Shown here in pieces: positions 8,624 to 15,336 of a stretch of 64,000 nucleotides of DNA; positions within the stretch are counted from its first letter, which is position 1, and each line of letters starts with the position of its first letter. The DNA is from DATAEG01 sp963703085. Lineage in GTDB: Bacteria; Actinomycetota; Actinomycetes; Mycobacteriales; Jatrophihabitantaceae. The translations under genes and the position numbers were made by a program. The stretch is taken from contig OY969789.1 of NCBI GenBank assembly GCA_963703085.1, positions 806,001 through 870,000 of the forward strand. The letters are read 5' to 3'. Below the pieces are notes generated by a model that made no database searches, was not told the DNA's origin, and saw nothing but the letters and a program-made list of their open reading frames with translations.

Positions 8624-10408
8624 TCAGCCGTTGACCCCCACGTTGACGAAGTCGTACTCACCGAACGCGAGCGCGTTGTCGCAGGTGACGTTGGTCATCC
8701 GGGGGTTGCGGTAGTACAGCGTCTTGCCATACAGGATCGGGAGGTAGACGCCACTAGCCATCACCGCCTGGTCCAGCTTCTTCCAGTCCTCCTCGGTCAC
8801 CTTGCCCTTCGGCGCGGCATCCAGGATCTGGTTGACCGTCGAGTCGTTGAGGCTGGGGTAGTTGGAGTTACCCGTCGGCAGGATCGCGTTGCCGTTCGCG
8901 ATCGACTGGAAGAACCCCACGCCGGTCGGGAAGTCGGCGCCCCACGCTGCTGTCGCCATCCCGATCTGCTGATTCTTGATGTTCTGTGGCGAGCCGATGA
9001 AGGTGCTGTAGTACGTCGAGCCGTCGTTGGTGATCGGCGTGACCTTGATCCCGACCCGGCCCAGTGCCTGCTGCTCCGAGGCAAAGGCCTTGGTTGCCTG
9101 GTCGCTGGGAGTGGCGTAGGCGTACTTCAGACTGAAACCGTTCGGCTTGCCGCAAAGCTTCAGCTCTGCCTTGGCCTTCGCCGTATCGCCGCTGTTGCCG
9201 CTCCCCGACGGGTAGGGGTTGAACTGCGGGTCATAGCCGGAGATACCCGGCGGGGTCATGCCGCCGGCCGCCTCACCGGCGGTCGGACCGCCGTAGGCGC
9301 GGATGAAGGCCGCCTTGTCGAACGCATAGAAGATCGCCAGGCGGCAGTGCAGGTTGGTCACCACCGAAGGCATCACTGCCACGTACCGGGTGAACGAAGT
9401 GACCGGATCGTCGGCCTGCGCCTTGAGGCTCGGTTGGGTGAGGATCTTCGTCTGGAACGCTGCCTGCACGCCCTTGGCGTCAGCAGCTGCATCAGCTTGG
9501 CCGGCGGCGAGCTTGTTGTCGATGTCCGTCAAGCTGGTGTCGACGGTCATGTCGACCTCGTCCACCAACGGGTGCCGGATCGTGTCGGTGCTCTGACTCC
9601 AGTTCGGGTTCTTCACGAAGACGATCTTCTTCGCCGGCGAGTACGACTGGATCATGTACGGACCGGAGGACATCGGGTGCTTGGTGTACGTCGCGCCCTT
9701 GAACCCGGTGCCACCCTCGGTACCGTTCGGCACGGGCGCCGAGGCCGGCATGGCCATCAGGTTGTCGAAGTCCGCGTTCGGACTGGCCAACTTTATGGTG
9801 ACGCTGTTGCCCGACGTGCTGATGCTGCTGAGCGCGCCGCTGGTGTAGGGCCCGGCGTAGTTCTTGGGGTGCTCGATGCCCTGTTGGAAGTAACTGACCG
9901 GGCCGCCGGAGATCGCCGGCGAGTACAGCCGCTCCAGGCCGTACTTGACGTCGGCCGGAGTGATCGGCTTGCCGTCCGACCACTTCAGGCCGTCCTTGAG
10001 CGTGTAGGTCCACTGGGTGAAGTCGGCGTTGTGCTTGCCCGCCGCTGTCGCCAGGTCGGGGACCAGCTTGAACTCAGTCCCGTTGACGACCTGGTAGCCC
10101 ATCAGCGAGCGGGTGAACAGTCGCTGCAGGTTCCAGCACCAGCCGTAGTAGGCGCGGCCGGGGTCCCACGAGTCGCAGTCCTGCGAAGCCAGCAGCTTGA
10201 GCGTCCCGCCGGCCTTGGTGGACGGGTTGACCACCTTGTCGAAGGCAGCGTTGTAGGCCGGCTTGGACGCTGTGGTGCCACCCGCCGCAGAAGTCACCCG
10301 GGAGGCGGTGCTGTGGTCGCCACCGCCGCCGCTGCTGCTACAGCCGGCCACCAGCGCGAGTGCGGTCACCGCGGTGACGGCAACGGTCAGCGTGACGTGC
10401 TTTCTCAT
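8624..10408 (-). CDS. ABC transporter substrate-binding lipoprotein (family 5, DppA/OppA type)
   Basis: A 594-residue extracellular solute-binding protein. The signal peptide 'MRKHVTLTVAVTAVTALALV' runs into the lipobox 'AGC' (Cys23) and a Ser/Gly linker, so it is anchored to the outer face of the membrane. The family 5 core follows: 'FTRSLMGYQ', 'TYTLKDGLKWSDGKPITPAD', 'HPMSSGPYMIQSYSP' and a C-terminal 'LPILYGKTLYYRN'. Relatives bind di/oligopeptides, nickel or sometimes oligosaccharides. No permease or ATPase gene is adjacent, so it either stands alone or shares the importer encoded at 30-35 kb. It could be co-transcribed with the downstream FAH-fold gene. Confidence 0.85.
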   Translation of the reverse strand: MRKHVTLTVAVTAVTALALVAGCSSSGGGGDHSTASRVTSAAGGTTASKPAYNAAFDKVVNPSTKAGGTLKLLASQDCDSWDPGRAYYGWCWNLQRLFTRSLMGYQVVNGTEFKLVPDLATAAGKHNADFTQWTYTLKDGLKWSDGKPITPADVKYGLERLYSPAISGGPVSYFQQGIEHPKNYAGPYTSGALSSISTSGNSVTIKLASPNADFDNLMAMPASAPVPNGTEGGTGFKGATYTKHPMSSGPYMIQSYSPAKKIVFVKNPNWSQSTDTIRHPLVDEVDMTVDTSLTDIDNKLAAGQADAAADAKGVQAAFQTKILTQPSLKAQADDPVTSFTRYVAVMPSVVTNLHCRLAIFYAFDKAAFIRAYGGPTAGEAAGGMTPPGISGYDPQFNPYPSGSGNSGDTAKAKAELKLCGKPNGFSLKYAYATPSDQATKAFASEQQALGRVGIKVTPITNDGSTYYSTFIGSPQNIKNQQIGMATAAWGADFPTGVGFFQSIANGNAILPTGNSNYPSLNDSTVNQILDAAPKGKVTEEDWKKLDQAVMASGVYLPILYGKTLYYRNPRMTNVTCDNALAFGEYDFVNVGVNG

Positions 10409-10640
10409 CGGCGCATCTCACCCTTCTTCATTCCAGCGATCAGTAGCGGACCAGTGATCGTCGTGCTGCACCTGCAGCGTCGATCCGCAGCTCGACGGAG
10501 ATGACGAACCTCGGACGTCGAGCTGAGCGAGCTCATGCCGAGGTTAGGACGCGTGACTCACCGACCCCTGGACCAGTTGCCCGGCATTTTCGTGGGCCAG
10601 TGATGTGCATCCGCAGCGCAACTGAGATCGGTGCGTGACC
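10409..10640. other. Intergenic region between UbiA and binding-protein genes
   Basis: A 232-bp stretch without a supported gene. It holds the promoter and ribosome-binding site (GGGTGAG) of the minus-strand lipoprotein gene at its left end, and the 3' flank of the UbiA gene. No clear hairpin or palindrome was found. Confidence 0.5.
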
Positions 10641-11474
10641 TCAGAGCTGGGTGCCGGCCAGAGCGAACGAGGCGACGTCGAGCGCCGCGATGAGGATGAT
10701 CGCCAGGAAGAACCGCCGCGACGACGGCGTGCGGTATGCGGAGGTCGCGGCGACGCCGGCCAGCACGACTGCCGCGGCGAACGCCGTCCAGCGCCACCGC
10801 CCCGGGTGTCCGGCCGGACCGATCAGCACGACGGCGGAGGCCGCGAACAGCACGCCGGCCGACGCGATCGCGGTGACCCGAGCGCCCAGCCGGTGCGGTA
10901 GGCCACGCACCCCGGTTGCGATGTCTTCCTGCAGATCCGGAAGCGCGTTGGCCAGATGGGCCGCCACGCCGAGCAGGCCGCCGACGGCCATGGCCCAGCC
11001 CGGCGGCCACCGCGGCGGCTGTGCTGACAGAGTGGCGATCGCGGGGAGCCCGGCGAAGGCCAGCGCGTACGGCAGCCAGGACAGCGCGCTCGCCTTGAGC
11101 CCCAGGTTGTACATCCAGCCGCACAGCACAGTGGCCAGGGCGACGCTGCCACCCGTCCATCCCAACGCTGCGGAGCAGGCCACGGTCGCCACGGCCGCCA
11201 CTGCGGCGGCGACGCCGGCCACGGAGCGCGGCACGGTTCCGGCTGCGATCGGCTTGTCGGTTCGGTCGACGGCGCGGTCGCGCTCGGCGTCCAGGTAATC
11301 GTTGGACCACCCGATCGAGAGCTGACCGGTGAGCACGGCCGCGGTCACCAGGGCCACGCGGGCAGCGGACAGGTCGGCGAGGTGCGCCAGGCCGGCCCCC
11401 AGCAGCGTCACGGCGAGGGCCGGAATCGGATGGCAGGCCAGTGCCAGTGCCCGCACCCGCCCTGGTGAGGACAT
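10641..11474 (-). CDS. UbiA-family prenyltransferase
   Basis: A 277-residue integral membrane prenyltransferase with about eight hydrophobic segments. The first Asp-rich motif is 'NDYLDAERDRAVDRTDKP' and the second 'NALPDLQED'; both are diagnostic for Mg-dependent binding of prenyl diphosphates. A TAGCAT -10-like element lies just upstream of the ATG and there is no clear ribosome-binding site, so a leaderless mRNA is possible. It is divergent from the type III polyketide synthase, sharing an 80-bp promoter region. In actinobacterial alkylquinone clusters such an enzyme attaches a geranyl-type chain to the polyketide hydroquinone. That role is inferred; menaquinone- or heme-type UbiA function cannot be fully excluded. 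Confidence 0.85.
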   Translation of the reverse strand: MSSPGRVRALALACHPIPALAVTLLGAGLAHLADLSAARVALVTAAVLTGQLSIGWSNDYLDAERDRAVDRTDKPIAAGTVPRSVAGVAAAVAAVATVACSAALGWTGGSVALATVLCGWMYNLGLKASALSWLPYALAFAGLPAIATLSAQPPRWPPGWAMAVGGLLGVAAHLANALPDLQEDIATGVRGLPHRLGARVTAIASAGVLFAASAVVLIGPAGHPGRWRWTAFAAAVVLAGVAATSAYRTPSSRRFFLAIILIAALDVASFALAGTQL

Positions 11475-11554
11475 GCGGCAATGCTAGAGACCTGGCCGGA
11501 GCAGCACCGGAGTTCGAAGGGCGCGGTCAGGCATCTCTCCGTATCGTGGAAACG

Positions 11555-12607
11555 GTGACCACTCTGGCCGGTGTACATGCTGTGTTACCGGCGCATCGCT
11601 ACGGCCAGGCAGAACTCAGCGCACTGTTCACCGAGCTCTGCCCCGGCTCGAGTGCCAGCCTCGATCTCGTCGAGCGCTTGCACCAGAACGCCCAGGTGTT
11701 CAGCAGGCACCTCGTCCTGCCGCTCGAGCGATACGCCGACATCAGCGGGTTCGACGAAGCTAACGACCTGTTCATCACTCACGCCGTCGAGCTGGGCGCG
11801 GAGGCGCTGACCGGGGCGCTGCGCCGGGCCGGCCTGGCACCCCAGGACGTCGACATCGTCTTCTCGACGACGGTGACCGGCCTTGCGGTGCCTTCGATCG
11901 AGGCTCGCATCGCCGCGGTCGTCGGACTGCGGCCCGATGTGAAGCGGGTGCCGATGTTCGGCCTCGGTTGCGTTGCCGGCGCCGCCGGAGTCGCCCGGTT
12001 GCACGACTATCTTCTCGGTCATCCCGGCGAAGTCGCCGCGTTGCTCTCGGTCGAGTTGTGCTCGCTGACGGTGCAGCGCGACGACGATTCGGTGGCCAAC
12101 CTGGTGGCCAGTGGCTTGTTCGGCGACGGCGCGGCCGCGGTGGTCGCGGTCGGCGCGCACCGATCCGAAGGCGGCCCGCGAGTGATCGACTCGCGCAGCC
12201 ACCTCTATCCCGACTCGCAGCGCACCATGGGCTGGGATGTCGGGGCGAGCGGACTGAAGATCGTCCTCGACGCGCAAGTGCCCGCCCTGGTGCGCAAGTA
12301 CCTCGGCGCCGACATCACCAGTTTTCTGGGCGCACACGATCTGCGCATCGATGACGTTGCGGCCTGGGTCTCCCACCCCGGTGGCCCCAAGGTCATCGAG
12401 GCCATCGAGGCGGAGCTCGGCCTGCCCGACGACCCGCTCGAGCTCACCTGGCGCTCGCTGGAACAGATCGGCAACCTCTCGTCCTCGTCCGTGCTGCACG
12501 TCCTGCGCGACACCTTGGACAAGCGGACTCTGCCGCCGGGTACGCCGGGGGTGTTGATGGCGATGGGGCCCGGATTCTGCAGCGAGCTCGTCCTGCTGGA
12601 GTGGTGA
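11555..12607 (+). CDS. Type III polyketide synthase (alkylresorcinol/alkylpyrone synthase-like)
   Basis: A 350-residue chalcone/stilbene-synthase-fold homodimeric synthase that would extend a CoA- or ACP-bound acyl starter with malonyl-CoA. The catalytic triad is intact: Cys139 in 'FGLGCVAGAAG', His274 in 'VSHPGGPK' and Asn307 in 'QIGNLSSSS'. The C-terminal 'GPGFCSELVLLEW' matches the family's GPG loop. Reading upstream is open to 11441, but GTG at 11555 (alternative 11546) gives the usual length and leaves room for a promoter facing UbiA. The next gene starts 8 bp downstream. Gene order PKS-methyltransferase-FAD enzyme equals srsABC-type phenolic-lipid operons. Confidence 0.9.
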   Translation: MTTLAGVHAVLPAHRYGQAELSALFTELCPGSSASLDLVERLHQNAQVFSRHLVLPLERYADISGFDEANDLFITHAVELGAEALTGALRRAGLAPQDVDIVFSTTVTGLAVPSIEARIAAVVGLRPDVKRVPMFGLGCVAGAAGVARLHDYLLGHPGEVAALLSVELCSLTVQRDDDSVANLVASGLFGDGAAAVVAVGAHRSEGGPRVIDSRSHLYPDSQRTMGWDVGASGLKIVLDAQVPALVRKYLGADITSFLGAHDLRIDDVAAWVSHPGGPKVIEAIEAELGLPDDPLELTWRSLEQIGNLSSSSVLHVLRDTLDKRTLPPGTPGVLMAMGPGFCSELVLLEW

Positions 12608-12614
12608 GCAGCCG

Positions 12615-13142
12615 ATGACGTGGTACGTGCTGTTGATCGCCGCTGTCGCGCTGGAACGCCTCGCCGAGCTGATCGTCTCCAAGCGCAACCTGGCCTGGGC
12701 CCTGGCCCGGGGCGGTCGGGAACACGGCTTCGGTCACTTTCCGTTCATGGTCGTGCTGCACACCGGGCTGTTGGCCGCGTGCCTCGTGGAGGCGGCCTTC
12801 CGGCCGTTCCACGGCGGGCTGGGCTGGCCGATGCTGGCCGTCGTCGTTTTGGCGCAGGCACTGCGCTGGTGGTGCATCACCACCCTGGGTCACCGGTGGA
12901 ACACCCGGGTCGTCGTCGTGCCCGGCCTGCCGCTGGTCGACCGCGGACCGTACCGCTGGCTGCGCCATCCCAACTATGTGGCGGTCGTGCTGGAAGGCAT
13001 CGCGCTGCCGCTGGTACACACCGCCTGGATCACCGCCCTGGTGTTCACCGTTGTCAACGCCGCGCTGCTCCGGGTCCGGATCTCCACGGAGAACCGGGCG
13101 ATGGCCCAGGCTGTGGCCGAGGCGCCGCTGCCGGCGGCATGA
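12615..13142 (+). CDS. Isoprenylcysteine carboxyl methyltransferase-like enzyme (SrsB/BpsB type)
   Basis: A 175-residue membrane methyltransferase with about four or five hydrophobic segments. The C-terminal SAM-binding signature of the ICMT family is clear: 'LGHRWNTRVVVVPG', 'GPYRWLRHPNYVAV' (RHPNY) and a final glutamate-containing helix 'RISTENRAM'. Family members next to type III polyketide synthases methylate the phenolic or pyrone product rather than prenylated proteins, and its place directly behind the synthase supports this. It overlaps the next gene by 4 bp (ATGA, 13139-13142). Confidence 0.85.
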   Translation: MTWYVLLIAAVALERLAELIVSKRNLAWALARGGREHGFGHFPFMVVLHTGLLAACLVEAAFRPFHGGLGWPMLAVVVLAQALRWWCITTLGHRWNTRVVVVPGLPLVDRGPYRWLRHPNYVAVVLEGIALPLVHTAWITALVFTVVNAALLRVRISTENRAMAQAVAEAPLPAA

Positions 13143-14167
13143 CCGACCTCGATCTGCTCGTCGCCGGCGCCGGGCCCGCCGGCCTGGCGACGGCGCTCTA
13201 CGCGGCCCGCGCCGGGCTGCGGGTGGTCGTGCTCGACGCCAAAGCCAGTCCTATCGACAAGGCCTGCGGTGAAGGGCTGATGCCCGGCGCGGTCCGGCGG
13301 CTGCGCGAACTCGGAGTGCCGCTGCGCGGGCACACCATCTCCGGTATCCGCTACACCGACGGCGTCCGCTCGGTCGATGCCCGGTTCCGCGCCGGTCCGG
13401 GCCTCGGCGTGCGGCGCACCGCGCTGCAGACGGCCATGTTGGACGCCGTCTGTGCGGCCGGCGTCGACGTGTGCACTACCAAGGCCGTCGACATCCATCC
13501 GGACGCTGACGGGGTGAGCGTGGCGGGCCGGCGGGCCCGTTACCTCGCGGTGGCCGACGGGCTGCACTCCCCGATCCGCCGGCAGCTGGGTCTGCACCGC
13601 GATGCGGCCTCGGCACCGCCGCCCAGGTGGGGAATGCGCCAGCACTTCGCCATCGAGCCGTGGACGGACCTGGTCGAGGTGCACTGGGCGGCGCGCTCCG
13701 AGGCATACGTCACTCCGGTGGCCGACGGCACCGTGGGCGTCGCCGTGCTGTCCAGCGCGCAGGCGCCGTTCGCGGAGCAACTCGCGGCCTTTCCCGCGCT
13801 GCGCGAACGCCTTCCCGGGGAGGGCGTCAGCGCGGTGCGCGGCGCCGGCCCGTTACGGCAGCGCAGCGCAGCACGGGTGCAGGGCCGGGTACTGCTCGTC
13901 GGCGACGCCGCAGGTTACGTGGACGCGCTGACCGGGGAGGGAATTTCCGTGGCAATCGGATGCGCCGGCGCGCTGGTCGAGTGCATCGTCGCCGACGAGC
14001 CGGCCGCCTACGAGCGGCGCTGGCTGGCCGAGTCCCGGCGATACCGCAGCATCACCTCATCCTTGTTGTGGGCGCGCCGGCGCCCGCTGCTGGCCCCGCG
14101 CATCGTTCCGACCGCTGCCCGGCTGCCGCGGGTATTCGGCCTCGCGGTGCACCAGCTCGCGCACTGA
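13139..14167 (+). CDS. FAD-dependent monooxygenase (SrsC-like hydroxylase)
   Basis: A 342-residue flavoprotein. The N-terminal dinucleotide fold is 'VAGAGPAGLATALYAARAGL', followed by 'DKACGEGLMPGAVRRL'. A second FAD-binding segment 'GRVLLVGDAAGYVDALTGEG' (GD motif) is complete. It belongs to the PHBH/geranylgeranyl-reductase superfamily. In srs- and agq-type clusters the equivalent enzyme hydroxylates the alkylresorcinol ring, leading to a hydroquinone or quinone. It is translationally coupled to the methyltransferase. It converges with the next FAD enzyme with a 4-bp gap. Confidence 0.85.
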   Translation: MTDLDLLVAGAGPAGLATALYAARAGLRVVVLDAKASPIDKACGEGLMPGAVRRLRELGVPLRGHTISGIRYTDGVRSVDARFRAGPGLGVRRTALQTAMLDAVCAAGVDVCTTKAVDIHPDADGVSVAGRRARYLAVADGLHSPIRRQLGLHRDAASAPPPRWGMRQHFAIEPWTDLVEVHWAARSEAYVTPVADGTVGVAVLSSAQAPFAEQLAAFPALRERLPGEGVSAVRGAGPLRQRSAARVQGRVLLVGDAAGYVDALTGEGISVAIGCAGALVECIVADEPAAYERRWLAESRRYRSITSSLLWARRRPLLAPRIVPTAARLPRVFGLAVHQLAH

Positions 14168-14171
14168 GAGT

Positions 14172-15290
14172 TCAGCGGCGAAACCTCAGCCGACTGATCA
14201 CCCGCCGGGTGATCAAGCCGTCGGCCAGACCGAGGCGCGCCAGATCGTCGAACGCTCGTTGGTCTGCCGCGGCAGCACGCATGCCAGCGTCGAACAGACC
14301 GTGCCAGCGACCCAGACCGGCCAGCACAGAGGTGTGCCGGAAATGCCGAGCTAACTGCCGCCGGGTCGACCTCCGGTAGTCCAGGCCGGCGTCGACGCCG
14401 CTCTGCAGCGCCTGCGCTGCGGCCCGGCCGGCCAGTGCCCCGGAGCTGACTGCATAGAAGATGCCCTCGCCGGTGAGCGGATTGATCAGTGACTGGGCAT
14501 CACCCACCAGCAGCACCCGACCGGCCGGGATGGCCGGACGACCCGAGGAGAGCGGCAGCCGGTGTGCCCGCAGCTGCGCCGGGTGCGCCTCGACGCCGGG
14601 CAGCAGCTCGGTCATCCGCCCGAGCAGATGCGCCCGGGTCACCGGACGGCTCCCGAGCAGTTCGCCGTATCCGACGTTCGCCCGGCCGTCGCCGAGCGGG
14701 AAGCTCCACGCATAGGCAGGCCAGCGCTCGCCGGTCAGAGTGATGACCTGGGTGCCGGCCTGGCCCGGCAGCTCGGCTGCGTATCCCCTGATGGCCAACG
14801 CAACGGGCGCGGCCCTTCGCTGCGCTGCGGCGACGCACCGGCGCACGGTCGACTCGGCGCCGTCGGCACCGATGACGATCCCGGCCCGCAACCTATTGTC
14901 CAGCAATACCTCGTCCGGACCGCTCAGGACATCGCGGACGGTGTGCCGGCGCAGCTCGACGCCACGCCGAGTGATGTCGCCGACCAGCCGGGCATCGAAC
15001 ACCGCCCGCGGCACGACATGCACGGCATCGGGCAGCATTCGGTCGACCAGCACACCGGCCGGCGATCGCAGCCGCAGCCGCGGCACCGGCGGCATGCCGG
15101 CAAACACCGCATCGGTATCGAAGCCCAAGCCGGCCAGTACCTCACCGGCCTCGAACGCGATGCCATCACCACACGGCTTGTCCCGCGGGAATTCAGCCCG
15201 GTCCAGCATCAAGATCCGGGCACCGGGGTGCGCGATAAGCACCGCTGCCGCGGCAGCGCAGCCGGCCGGCCCGGCGCCGACCACGATCAC
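14172..15290 (-). CDS. Geranylgeranyl-reductase family FAD oxidoreductase
   Basis: A 372-residue FAD enzyme starting with GTG. Motifs: 'VVGAGPAGCAAAAAVL', 'RDKPCGDGIAFEAGEVLAGL' (the P-C-G-D/G signature of geranylgeranyl reductases), 'VIGADGAESTVR' and 'GRVLLVGDAQSLINPLTGEG'. The family saturates double bonds in prenyl chains or acts as a hydroxylase. Placed beside UbiA and the polyketide synthase, it is a good candidate for reducing a geranyl side chain to dihydrogeranyl. It lies 46 bp behind the glycosidase gene on the same strand. That link is probably positional rather than functional. It is related to the convergent FAD enzyme. Confidence 0.8.
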   Translation of the reverse strand: MIVVGAGPAGCAAAAAVLIAHPGARILMLDRAEFPRDKPCGDGIAFEAGEVLAGLGFDTDAVFAGMPPVPRLRLRSPAGVLVDRMLPDAVHVVPRAVFDARLVGDITRRGVELRRHTVRDVLSGPDEVLLDNRLRAGIVIGADGAESTVRRCVAAAQRRAAPVALAIRGYAAELPGQAGTQVITLTGERWPAYAWSFPLGDGRANVGYGELLGSRPVTRAHLLGRMTELLPGVEAHPAQLRAHRLPLSSGRPAIPAGRVLLVGDAQSLINPLTGEGIFYAVSSGALAGRAAAQALQSGVDAGLDYRRSTRRQLARHFRHTSVLAGLGRWHGLFDAGMRAAAADQRAFDDLARLGLADGLITRRVISRLRFRR

Positions 15291-15336
15291 GTCCCATCGC
15301 TCGGTCGGCTGTCTCTCTACGCGGGTGCTCCGGTGC

